A stretch of 35,996 bases of DNA, taken from the NCBI RefSeq assembly GCF_000430005.1, contig NZ_AUCY01000035.1, positions 1 through 35,996 of the forward strand, given 5' to 3'. The notes below the pieces were generated by a model. It was not told the DNA's origin, made no database searches, and was given only the letters and a program-made list of their open reading frames with translations. Made by a program: the position numbers and the translations under genes. Shown in pieces: positions 8,949 to 15,987 of the stretch (within the stretch, counting starts at the first letter, position 1; each line of letters starts with the position of its first letter). The stretch is from Desulfovibrio cuneatus DSM 11391. GTDB lineage: Bacteria; Desulfobacterota; Desulfovibrionia; Desulfovibrionales; Desulfovibrionaceae.

Positions 8949-9419
8949 ATGAACACTGCCGTACATAATTCTGGCGCACCGCGCACCTTGTTGCTGGTGC
9001 TGGACGACACCCCTGGTGTTTTTGAAGAAGCCCTGCGCATTGCCAAGCAGCACAAGGCACACCTAACCGGGCTGTTTGTTCTGGATGCCACCTGGAATGG
9101 GTATGTTGCCCATGACTGGCTCTCCGGCAGCGGTTCCCGTGGAGATTTCCTTGACTATATTAATGATGAGGAAAAAAAATCTGCCCAGGAAGCCCTGCAA
9201 CGGTTTGAAGCACAGACCAAAGGCGTTGTAGAAGCCGAATTTGTGATGAGCGCAGGCCATGTGGTGGAGCAAGCCATTGCCCAAATGGAAAAAGGATACG
9301 ACCTTGTGGTTGTTCCCAACCCCCTGCGGCGTGGGCTTGAAGTGATGCGCGACGGCGTGGCGGAACTTACCCGAAAAGCCCCCTGCCGAGTACTGCTGGT
9401 GCCTGCACGGCAAGAGTAA
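8949..9419 (+). CDS. Universal stress protein (Usp)-like protein
   Basis: A 156-residue cytoplasmic alpha/beta protein of the Usp fold. It starts with a beta strand rich in hydrophobics (TLLLVLDDTPG), then the helix EEALRIAKQHKAHLTGLFVLD, and ends with DLVVVPNPLRRG and the terminal strand CRVLLVPA. The ATP-binding G-x2-G-x9-G-S/T motif of nucleotide-binding Usp proteins is not visible, so it is probably a non-ATP-binding type. Start chosen at 8949 (AAAGGG just upstream); the longer reading from 8883 adds 22 residues unlike the family. It is the last gene of the yeiH copy 2 unit, ending before a strong hairpin. A second Usp-like gene follows copy 3, suggesting a conserved functional pairing with these permeases. 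Confidence 0.8.
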   Translation: MNTAVHNSGAPRTLLLVLDDTPGVFEEALRIAKQHKAHLTGLFVLDATWNGYVAHDWLSGSGSRGDFLDYINDEEKKSAQEALQRFEAQTKGVVEAEFVMSAGHVVEQAIAQMEKGYDLVVVPNPLRRGLEVMRDGVAELTRKAPCRVLLVPARQE

Positions 9420-9470
9420 GTAACGAATGAAATAAGGTAATTGCTCTGCTTCAGAATATTACGTTTTAGT

Positions 9471-9521
9471 CCCAATTTTCGGCATGCTAACGCACGTTAG
9501 CATGCCGAAAATTGGGTTTTT
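9471..9521 (+). terminator. Terminator after the Usp gene that embeds an activator palindrome
   Basis: Positions 9471-9491 and 9496-9516 are perfect complements (21-bp arms, 4-nt GCAC loop), followed by TTTTTG. This is a strong rho-independent terminator for the copy 2 unit. The innermost 7 bp of each arm are TGCTAAC/GTTAGCA, the distal activator site of copy 3, so one palindrome may act in both RNA and DNA. Confidence 0.8.
9485..9502. promoter_or_regulatory. Distal activator palindrome upstream of yeiH copy 3
   Basis: Perfect TGCTAAC-GCAC-GTTAGCA, at the heart of the 46-bp palindrome 9471-9516. Its centre is 157.5 bp upstream of the -12 GC and 83 bp from the proximal site, about eight helical turns. 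Confidence 0.82.
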
Positions 9522-9567
9522 GTATTGTATATGTTTAATATTATTGGTTATTTGAGAAGAAAGAGCA

Positions 9568-9585
9568 TGCTAACTTACGTTAGCA
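9568..9585. promoter_or_regulatory. Proximal activator palindrome upstream of yeiH copy 3
   Basis: Perfect TGCTAAC-TTAC-GTTAGCA, centred 74.5 bp upstream of the -12 GC. The flanks add further pairing (AAGAGC before, GCTCTT after). Confidence 0.85.
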
Positions 9586-9636
9586 GGCTCTTATGGTGTG
9601 AAAAAACAACCATCTGTTTTTACTGATAATTTAAAA

Positions 9637-9652
9637 CGGCATACACCTTGCT
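9637..9652 (+). promoter_or_regulatory. Sigma54 (-24/-12) promoter of yeiH copy 3
   Basis: CGGCAT-N5-CTTGCT has GG at 9638-9639 and GC at 9650-9651 with the required 10-bp gap. The leader of about 200 nt (9663-9863) contains several short hairpins: GCCATCT/AGATGGC (about 9686-9711), CTTCCC/GGGAAG, and the palindrome TAGCCATATGGCTA. No known riboswitch was recognised in it. Confidence 0.8.
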
Positions 9653-9863
9653 ATAGGCCATGCCTGTGACCAACAGGAACAAAGCCATCTGCACACAGCG
9701 AAAGATGGCCTAAACCACCAAACGCACTCATTTTACAGGAAAATAAAGTTCCTTTATTCGTGCTTTTGGGAGTTTCTTCCCTGCGGGAAGTCGCTTTACG
9801 ATTATTGCCCAATAGCCATATGGCTACGTTTTTCATCTTTTACCGTACAAGGGGCCGTTCATT

Positions 9864-10937
9864 ATGACGCAGTCCACCCAGGCAAGCATTGCGCTCCCAA
9901 AGAAAAATTTATTTGTTGCCTCGCTTCCCGGCGTTGCGTTGTTGCTCACTGTTGCCGTTGTTGCATGGCACGTTACTCCGGTTATCAACGGCTTGCACCC
10001 TGTTATGGTTGGCCTGAACCTGAGCAACTTCATTGTTGCCATTCTGTTTGGCATGCTTATTCGCAACACCGTTGGGGTTGCCCAGGTGTTTCGCCCCGGG
10101 CTTGGCTATTCCACCATTCTTACCAAAACAGGCATTGTGGTCATGGGCTGCAAGTATTCCTTTGCCGGGCTGGTGAAAACAGGCAGTGAAGCGCTGATTA
10201 TCATTGCGGTATTTCTGTTTGTTTCCGCCCTGGTGCTAATGTGGATAAGCCGCTTGTACAAAATGCCGCCCGCCCTGGGGGCATGTTTGGCTGCCGGGCT
10301 TTCCGTGTGTGGTGTTTCCGCCTGTGTTGCCCTTGCCCCGGCTGTAAAGGCCAAGAACGAAGACATTGCCTACACCATTGCTGTGGTGCTTATGTTTGGC
10401 CTTATTGCCCTGTTCACCTTTCCCTTTATCGGGCGCTGGTTTGAGCTTTCCGCCAACCAGTTTGGGGCCTTTGCAGGGGTTGGCATTGTGAACTCGGCCC
10501 AGGTGTTGGCAGCTGGTTTTGCGTTCAGCCCGGAAGCTGGGGTTGTGGCCGGGGTTTATAACATCGGGCGCGTCATTTTTCTGCCCATTATAGTGCTTAT
10601 GCTGGCCATTATGGTGGCTACGCAAGACGACGACGTGCGCCAGCAAATGGATGGCACAAACAAGCTGCGCATCATTATTGATAAATTTCCTGTGTTTGTT
10701 CTGGGATTCTTGGTTGTGGTTATGCTGAATACGTTTGGTATGCTTACCCCTACGGAGGCTAAAAAAGCCAGCCACTTCATGGACTGGTGTTTTTTGCTGG
10801 GTTTTGCCAGCATTGGGCTTACCACACGCTTGGCAGATATTAAAGCCGCTGGCTTTTCCGGTGTGTTGCTTGGCTTTGTGGTGGCTTCCGTAAAAGCTGT
10901 GCTGGCCCTGTTTGTTGTGCTGCAATTTCTGGATTAG
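9864..10937 (+). CDS. YeiH-family putative sulfate exporter (copy 3)
   Basis: A 357-residue polytopic membrane protein of the YeiH/PSE family, the shortest of the three and close to the usual family length. The start at 9864 follows AAGGGG at about 9850. Family signatures are SVCGVSACVA, FAGVGIVNSAQVLA and KFPVFVLGFLVVV. The N-S-x-Q-V-L-A segment groups it with copy 2 rather than copy 1. It begins with a short polar N-terminus and TM helices from about residue 20. Its promoter region carries two perfect activator palindromes. A 30-residue membrane peptide and a Usp-like gene follow after 235 bp, echoing the accessory genes of copy 2. Anion export is the family prediction; the substrate is unknown. 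Confidence 0.9.
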   Translation: MTQSTQASIALPKKNLFVASLPGVALLLTVAVVAWHVTPVINGLHPVMVGLNLSNFIVAILFGMLIRNTVGVAQVFRPGLGYSTILTKTGIVVMGCKYSFAGLVKTGSEALIIIAVFLFVSALVLMWISRLYKMPPALGACLAAGLSVCGVSACVALAPAVKAKNEDIAYTIAVVLMFGLIALFTFPFIGRWFELSANQFGAFAGVGIVNSAQVLAAGFAFSPEAGVVAGVYNIGRVIFLPIIVLMLAIMVATQDDDVRQQMDGTNKLRIIIDKFPVFVLGFLVVVMLNTFGMLTPTEAKKASHFMDWCFLLGFASIGLTTRLADIKAAGFSGVLLGFVVASVKAVLALFVVLQFLD

Positions 10938-11132
10938 AGCAATTTCACTTTACAATTGCTCGGTGGCAGCGTTGCTGCCACCCGCGAAGCATGTTGTTTT
11001 ATTTTAGTAGATCACATGACTACTTTGAAAAAATCAATGCGCTGCATGATAAGCCAATGTATACTTTCAAAGGTAAAATGCTCTCATGCAGCAACGGTTG
11101 CCTTGTGCAGTGAACGCACTGCGATACAACCA
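10937..11132. other. Hairpin-rich spacer between yeiH copy 3 and the 30-residue ORF
   Basis: Four stems lie here: GAGCAATT/AATTGCTC (10937-10961), GGTGGCAGC/GCTGCCACC with a 3-nt loop (10962-10982), GCTGCATGA/TCATGCAGC (11041-11049 with 11084-11092) and GCAGTG/CACTGC (about 11117-11132). The second is followed loosely by a T-rich stretch. They could terminate or attenuate readthrough into 11173. No promoter of sigma54 type is visible before 11173. Confidence 0.5.
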
Positions 11133-11172
11133 TGACGAAATAACACATTCAAAACGCCTTCAGGAGGTACCT

Positions 11173-11265
11173 ATGTGGAACGCGATTTCTAAAAGCAGAC
11201 GGCAGGATATTATAGTCATTTGTTGCGGCATACTCCTTGTGGGTGTTGCCAAGCTGCTGGCGTAA
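11173..11265 (+). CDS. 30-residue single-span membrane peptide
   Basis: A short ORF with a very good ribosome-binding site (AGGAGG at 11162-11167, 5-base spacing) and the typical shape of a small membrane protein. It has a basic, polar N-terminus (MWNAISKSRRQD) and a hydrophobic helix (IIVICCGILLVGVAKLLA) with adjacent cysteines at 17-18. The stop at 11263 lies 8 bases before the start of the Usp-like gene, so translation is probably coupled. I do not recognise a family. Its position parallels the 86-residue membrane protein after copy 1 and the lipoyl-fold protein after copy 2: each permease has a small single-span neighbour. Confidence 0.65.
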   Translation: MWNAISKSRRQDIIVICCGILLVGVAKLLA

Positions 11266-11273
11266 GGGCAGCC

Positions 11274-11738
11274 ATGCCCACACAGTTTGCCACCCCGCCG
11301 CAACACGAGGCAACTGCACAGCAACCCATGGCCCTGGTGTGCCTTGCTGCACAGGCAACACCCCCGGTGCAGGGCACAACAGTGCTGGCCCATGCAGGCG
11401 TACATGCCGCGCACGTACTGGGGCTGTACCTGCTGGCGGTAGATTTGGCCCACTATGGGCAGGTGGACCACCTGGCCCCGGCAGGTGCCATGGGGGAGTT
11501 TACCGACTACGTGCAACAACTGGCCCGTGACGAGGCGCAAAACGCATTTGCTCCGCTACAGGCAGCCCTGGCACCGCATTCCTTGCCTGTGGAAGTGCAT
11601 GCAACCACGGCGCAGGAAGGGCTGCATGCGGTATTACGCCAACTGGCCCAGCAATATGCACAGGTAGTGCTTCTCCTTCCCCCTGGCATGCCTGCCCCCG
11701 CTGCAAAGGGGATGTGTACGGCAATCATTCAGGAATAA
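11274..11738 (+). CDS. Divergent Usp-like protein
   Basis: A 154-residue protein with a weak but visible universal-stress-protein plan: strand MALVCLAAQA, the segment VLGLYLLAVDLAHYG, the helix DYVQQLARDEAQNAFAPLQAAL, then a region like VHATTAQEGLHAVLRQLAQQYAQVVLLLPPG. The ATP-binding glycine motif is absent. Start chosen at 11274, 8 bases after the stop of the 30-residue peptide; the longer reading to 11220 would run through that gene in another frame. Composition is Ala/Gln/His-rich. Together with the Usp at 8949 it suggests that the two short YeiH permeases each travel with a Usp-like partner. The family call is tentative. Confidence 0.6.
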   Translation: MPTQFATPPQHEATAQQPMALVCLAAQATPPVQGTTVLAHAGVHAAHVLGLYLLAVDLAHYGQVDHLAPAGAMGEFTDYVQQLARDEAQNAFAPLQAALAPHSLPVEVHATTAQEGLHAVLRQLAQQYAQVVLLLPPGMPAPAAKGMCTAIIQE

Positions 11739-11741
11739 GGC

Positions 11742-11926
11742 GTTGCCCACTGGGCAACCCTGCTATTCAGACCAATAGTGTCCGGCTATCTTTTTGCTCT
11801 CTCCAAGCATTGCCTTAAAAGAGAAGACAAAAAGAGGTGATTATAAAGGCAAACGACACGCTACGCGGGACAATTTTGCGAGCAAAATTGCCCCAATTCT
11901 GTCCGGTTTTTAACCGGACAGAATTG
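11742..11926. other. Hairpins between the Usp-like gene and upp terminator
   Basis: GTTGCCC/GGGCAAC (about 11744-11760) directly follows the stop. CAATTTTGC/GCAAAATTG (11871-11890) and a 15-bp stem CAATTCTGTCCGGTT/AACCGGACAGAATTG (11894-11926) come further on. The sequence GACAATT followed by a stem resembles the inner hairpin of repeat family A, so this may be a decayed copy. Confidence 0.45.
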
Positions 11927-11938
11927 TATTCAGACGTA

Positions 11939-11977
11939 AAAATACCCCCCCGGAACATGCGCTTCCGGGGGGGTATT
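11939..11977 (-). terminator. Terminator of upp
   Basis: AATACCCCCCCGGAA (11941-11955) pairs with TTCCGGGGGGGTATT (11963-11977) around a 7-nt loop. On the minus strand the stem is followed by T residues. It lies 23 bp past the upp stop. Confidence 0.88.
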
Positions 11978-12000
11978 GTATTTGCAATAAGTAACAGGGG

Positions 12001-12627
12001 CTACTTGGTGCCGAAAATCTTATCCCCTGCATCCCCAAGGCCCGGCAGAATATAGCCATGTTCGTTGAGGCGTTCATCCACGGCAGCGGTATAAATGTCT
12101 ACATCCGGGTGGGCTTTGCGGGTGCGTTCAATGCCTTCCGGCGCAGCCACAAGGAACAGCCCCACCACTTTTTTACAGCCTGCTTTTTTCAGCAGGTCAA
12201 TGGTGGCCACCAGGGTGCCGCCTGTCGCCAGCATGGGGTCAAGAATCACCGCTGTGCGGTGTTTCATGTCTCTTGCCAGTTTTACGTAATATTGCACAGG
12301 CTCCAGGGTGTCTTCATTGCGGAACATGCCCACAACGCTTACCTTGGCACCGGGAATCATGTCCAGGAAGCCGTCCAGCATGCCCAGGCCTGCGCGCAAA
12401 ATGGGCACTGCCGTGATTTTTTTGCCTTTAATGCGGTCCACTTCCACTGGGCCAGCCCACCCCTGCACAGTGACTTTTTCGGTTTCAAGGCTTTTGGTGG
12501 CTTCATAGGTGAGCAGGCGGCACAGTTCGTTGGAAACGGAACGGAACTCCCGCACTGAAATATCGTGGCGGCGCAAAATGCCGAGCTTGTGTTTTACAAG
12601 AGGGTGTTCAACGGTATAAAGAGACAT
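12001..12627 (-). CDS. upp: Uracil phosphoribosyltransferase
   Basis: This 208-residue enzyme converts uracil and PRPP to UMP in pyrimidine salvage. The length and sequence fit the Upp family throughout: N-terminal [13 protein letters not shown], the catalytic-loop region [10 protein letters not shown], the PRPP-binding loop [10 protein letters not shown] and the C-terminal uracil-binding region [12 protein letters not shown]. Start chosen at 12627, preceded by AAGGAG (12634-12639); the ORF continues upstream but without family similarity. It stands alone between its terminator and a family A repeat. No uracil permease gene lies beside it. Confidence 0.96.
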   Translation of the reverse strand: MSLYTVEHPLVKHKLGILRRHDISVREFRSVSNELCRLLTYEATKSLETEKVTVQGWAGPVEVDRIKGKKITAVPILRAGLGMLDGFLDMIPGAKVSVVGMFRNEDTLEPVQYYVKLARDMKHRTAVILDPMLATGGTLVATIDLLKKAGCKKVVGLFLVAAPEGIERTRKAHPDVDIYTAAVDERLNEHGYILPGLGDAGDKIFGTK

Positions 12628-12756
12628 AGAGAACTCCTTCCCTGAGTAGGTTGTGAGGGCAATGGCAAGGCAGGCCTGGGGTACATAAAAAGAGGGCAAT
12701 AGCCAGGCTGCGTATTTTTTTTGTTGTACCCGCCACACTTCATGGGGTCAAGCTGA

Positions 12757-13079
12757 GGAAACGCTGATTTATTTCGTTTGGCTGTGTTACTTCATTTTTT
12801 CCGCTCGGATTTCGTGGAAATGTGCGCGTGGCAAAGCCACCCGCACACGTACTCCTCGCTCCACAGCTCGCTCTACTCGCGACCGCCGTCGGCTTTAGGG
12901 TCGCAGTCGAGGACGGAAGAGTTGACTCGGCCCGTCCTGGGCCTCGGCCTTCGGCTCCCGCCCTTTGGGCGGTTCCCAATTCCGCTTTCCTGCGGAATTG
13001 TCACTCCTGCTTCAAAAAAAGCTCGTGCCTTGCCAAACGAAAAACTGAGCGTTTCCTCAATGCCATGTAATCAGTGGTT
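12757..13079. repeat. Repeat family A, full-length copy A1
   Basis: Left end GGAAACGCTGATTTATTTCG begins at 12757; right end GCCAAACGAAAAACTGAGC...GTTTCC ends at 13056, giving a 300-bp element with terminal inverted repeats of about 25 bp. The core GAAGAGTTGACTCGGCCC starts at 12917, and the hairpin AATTCCGC/GCGGAATT lies near 12980-13000. An outer arm TGCCATGTAATCAGTGGTT (13061-13079) recurs inverted at 21395-21413 next to copy A4. It sits between upp and the divergent RluD-CoaE gene. Confidence 0.85.
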
Positions 13080-13223
13080 GTCTAATGCTGTGCGGCTAAA
13101 AACTGTGAAGCATTGGACATAACCTTTTGTTGCCAAAGCTCCCACAGCCTTTTATACTTTGGGTCAATGCCTGTGCATTGTCCAAAAATTCCTTGTATCC
13201 GCACTTTCTCAAAGGCCTTATTC

Positions 13224-15017
13224 ATGCCCATCAATTCATGTCCGCAAGCCACACATACCTTTACTACGCCTGCGGGTTCCCCCCGGCAACGGCTAGACAA
13301 GCTCCTTGCCGCCCACCTTGCCCCCCTTGGCTATTCCCGCGAGCGGGTGAAAGACTGCATCAAGCAGGGGCAGGTGTTGCTTGACGGCGCAGCCTGTCTT
13401 TCCCCCAAGGAAGCGGTGCCCGGCGGCGTAACCATTGCCATTGCCCTGCCAGAGCGCGAAACCAGTTTGAAGGCAGAAGTCGGAGAGCTGTGCATTGTGT
13501 ACCAGGACGACGACATGGCCGTGGTGAATAAGCCTGCGGATTTGACCGTGCACCCCTGCCCCGGCAGGCCGGAAGGCACCCTTGCCCATATTCTGCTGCA
13601 CCATTTTCCCGACCTGCACCTTATGGAAGGTTCGCGCCCCGGCATTGTGCACCGGCTGGACAAAGACACCACAGGCCTGTTGCTGGTGGCCCTGCATGAA
13701 CGGGCCCGCCTTGCCCTGGCCGAACAGTTTGCCCAACGCGGCGTGTATAAGGAATATCTGGCCCTTGTGCATGGGGTGCCCCGCCAGCCCAGTGGGGAAA
13801 TTCATGCCCCCATTGGCCGCCACCCCACCCGCAAAACCCTTATGGCGGTCGTGCCCACAGGCAGGGAAGCCCACACGGGCTACACAACACTACATGCAGA
13901 CAAACAAGGCCGCTACGCCCTGTTGGCTGTGCGTATTTACACGGGCAGAACCCACCAGATTCGCGTGCACCTGAAGCACATTGGCCACCCCCTGCTGGGG
14001 GATTATACCTATGGGGCCCCGCAAACCACCCTGCACGCGGCCCAGCGCCCCATGCTGCATGCCTGGCGGCTGGCTGTTACCCACCCCAGTGCAGCGGAAA
14101 GTGCTGCACAACAACCCCTAGCAGAAACAAGCGCTCCCAACAAAAAAACGGCTAAAAATGCGGCCAATGCCCAGCAGGAAAAGCGCCCGCAGCGCGTTAC
14201 CCTTGCCGGGGGGACTACCTTTACCTGCCAGGACAACCGCCTTGCCTTTGCCTGCCCGCCCCCGCCCGATTTTATCGCCACTCTCACCTTGCTGGCAGGG
14301 CGTTTTTTGCCTGTGGTCATTACCGGTTCGCCGGGGTGTGGCAAGTCGCGCCTGTTGCAGCACTTTGCCGGGCAGGGTTACCCCACCCTCAGTGCTGATG
14401 CCGTGGTGGCAGAGCTCTACAAACACGGGGCTGATGGCTGGCAACTGCTGCGTGCCCGGTTTGGCACCCGCTTCATTCCGCAGGAGCAGGGCGGGGTAGA
14501 CAAAACAGCCCTTGGCGCTGCCATGATGGCAGATGAGCACCTGCGGCGGGAAGTGGAAGCCATGCTGCACCCCATGGTATTCCATGCCATTGCCACCTTC
14601 TGGAACACAGCGGCGGCGCAGGGGGCCCCCCTGGCCTTTGCCGAAATTCCCTTGTACCTGGAAACCGGTGCAACATTTTCCAACCCTGGCCTGCATATGC
14701 CGGAAGAATACCGGCTGCGTGCCCCAGCCCTGGTGGGGGTACATGCCCCCTTTGCCGTGCGCCAGCAGCGCCTTGCCGGGCTGCGCGGCTGGAGCCAGGA
14801 AGCCATTGACACCATTGAAGGCTGGCAATGGCCGGAAGAACAGAAAATGGCGGCCTGCCAGTATGTGCTGGAAAACAGCGCCCCAGACCCGGAAGGTATA
14901 GCCCTTGCTGCCAGCGCCGCCCCCCTGGAGCAGCGCCTGCTGGCGGTGGGGGAAGAAGGGTGCGCCAGCCTGTTGCGCCGGTTGGAGACCTTGTGGGCCA
15001 CGCCGCCACAAGAATGA
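13224..15017 (+). CDS. Fused RluA/RluD-family pseudouridine synthase and dephospho-CoA kinase
   Basis: A 597-residue two-domain protein. The N-terminal half (about 20-290) is a pseudouridine synthase with an S4-like RNA-binding segment (21-75) and the catalytic motif HRLDKDTTGLL, Asp146 being the nucleophile expected to act on uridine in rRNA or tRNA. After a low-complexity linker (about 290-345) comes a CoaE domain (about 363-590) with P-loop GSPGCGKS (368-375), ADAVVAELY and EIPLYLETG. CoaE phosphorylates dephospho-CoA at the 3'-hydroxyl in the last step of CoA synthesis. I chose the start at 13224 (AAAGG at 13211-13215, 8-base spacing); starts at 13167 or 13113 are possible. There is no frameshift between the halves, so this is a real fusion; I recall similar fusions in Desulfovibrio relatives. 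Confidence 0.9.
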   Translation: MPINSCPQATHTFTTPAGSPRQRLDKLLAAHLAPLGYSRERVKDCIKQGQVLLDGAACLSPKEAVPGGVTIAIALPERETSLKAEVGELCIVYQDDDMAVVNKPADLTVHPCPGRPEGTLAHILLHHFPDLHLMEGSRPGIVHRLDKDTTGLLLVALHERARLALAEQFAQRGVYKEYLALVHGVPRQPSGEIHAPIGRHPTRKTLMAVVPTGREAHTGYTTLHADKQGRYALLAVRIYTGRTHQIRVHLKHIGHPLLGDYTYGAPQTTLHAAQRPMLHAWRLAVTHPSAAESAAQQPLAETSAPNKKTAKNAANAQQEKRPQRVTLAGGTTFTCQDNRLAFACPPPPDFIATLTLLAGRFLPVVITGSPGCGKSRLLQHFAGQGYPTLSADAVVAELYKHGADGWQLLRARFGTRFIPQEQGGVDKTALGAAMMADEHLRREVEAMLHPMVFHAIATFWNTAAAQGAPLAFAEIPLYLETGATFSNPGLHMPEEYRLRAPALVGVHAPFAVRQQRLAGLRGWSQEAIDTIEGWQWPEEQKMAACQYVLENSAPDPEGIALAASAAPLEQRLLAVGEEGCASLLRRLETLWATPPQE

Positions 15018-15065
15018 AATGCCATATGATCAATGGGTTCTTTACACCACAAAAACGCTGCTGTT

Positions 15066-15090
15066 AATTTTGCACAGTATATGCTATACA
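15066..15090 (+). promoter_or_regulatory. Possible sigma70 promoter of the lipoprotein gene
   Basis: An extended -10 TGCTATACA (15082-15090) has a weak TGTTAA 17 bp upstream. It lies about 62 bp before the start codon at 15153. Confidence 0.4.
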
Positions 15091-15152
15091 GTTGCCGCAC
15101 GCGCGCCACACATGCGCTCATTACCTGACAAATTTGCCGAAAGGAGTCACCC

Positions 15153-15833
15153 ATGAACACTGCCCGCACCTCTTTCCGGGGAATTTCCCTGGTTTGCCTT
15201 AGTCTGCTTACCCTTGGTCTTGCCGCTTGCGGTGGTAAAACCACAGCCCCTAAAGTGGCCACCAACCCCCTGGAAGGGGCCAGCACCCAGCGCCTTGCCT
15301 ATGGCATCAGCTTAAAAGTGCCCCAGGGCTGGACCATTATTAACGCCACACGGGAAAACCAGCCCAGCAAGGCGGAATTGCAAAAAGCCATACAGGCCGG
15401 CCAGCGCATTGAAATGCTCAACATGCAGCGCAACAACGCCAAAGGTGAAATGATTGCCCAGGCCTATGCCTTTTTGGTGAACAGCTCCCGCGACTTTATG
15501 CCGGAAGAAGCCGCTTCCAAGGCCAACGACCAGGACTTTGTGCGCCTGGGTGATGCCATTATGCAAAACGCACGGGAAACCGCAGCCAAGGAAAAAGTGG
15601 AAAATACCATGGTGGAATGGACCGTGTCCCGCACCCAGATTGGCGGCTTCATGGCCATTGGCCAGTCTGGCCTTGGCAACCCACCCGAGGGCGGCTCCAT
15701 GCGCGTGCTGAACTACGACATTTACTTGCCCAAAAACGCAGGCTTTATGCTGAAGCTTAAAGGCCATGTGGAAGAACCCGGCGTGGAAGAAACGTTGCGG
15801 GCTATAGTGCAGAGCGTTGAATTTTCCAATTAG
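15153..15833 (+). CDS. Lipoprotein of unknown function
   Basis: A 226-residue secreted lipoprotein. The N-terminus has a basic start, a hydrophobic core and a lipobox LAAC with the lipidated Cys at about residue 26, so it is anchored to a membrane facing the periplasm. Start 15153 follows AAAGGAG at a good distance. The mature part begins with a Lys/Thr/Pro stretch. It then contains a YGISLKVPQGWTI segment typical of small periplasmic alpha/beta lipoproteins with a beta-strand repeat, and a Gln/Asn/Ala-rich helical middle. I do not recognise a family. The stop codon overlaps the first base of repeat copy A2. Confidence 0.82.
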   Translation: MNTARTSFRGISLVCLSLLTLGLAACGGKTTAPKVATNPLEGASTQRLAYGISLKVPQGWTIINATRENQPSKAELQKAIQAGQRIEMLNMQRNNAKGEMIAQAYAFLVNSSRDFMPEEAASKANDQDFVRLGDAIMQNARETAAKEKVENTMVEWTVSRTQIGGFMAIGQSGLGNPPEGGSMRVLNYDIYLPKNAGFMLKLKGHVEEPGVEETLRAIVQSVEFSN

Positions 15834-15987
15834 GAAACACTGATTTATTCCGTTTGGCGGTGTTTCTTCGCTTTTTTTGAAGCGGGGCAGGACCGAAGAG
15901 TTGACTCGGCCCGTCCTGGGCCTCGACCTTCGGTTCCCGCCCTGCGGACGGTTCCCAATTGTGCTTCCTGCACAATTGTCCTCTTGG
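15833..15987. repeat. Repeat family A, copy A2 (right end replaced)
   Basis: GGAAACACTGATTTATTCCG begins at 15833 and the core GAAGAGTTGACTCGGCCC follows at about 15896. The inner hairpin is AATTGTGC/GCACAATT instead of AATTCCGC/GCGGAATT, a paired change. No right terminal repeat is present; the element runs straight into family B. Confidence 0.78.

Noticed and set aside
11220-11273. Longer reading of the second Usp-like gene from 11220
   Set aside because: It would overlap most of the 30-residue peptide gene, which has its own strong RBS, and has no RBS itself.
12628-12756. Purine- or uracil-type riboswitch before upp
   Set aside because: No matching aptamer core or terminator/antiterminator pair is visible upstream of the start.
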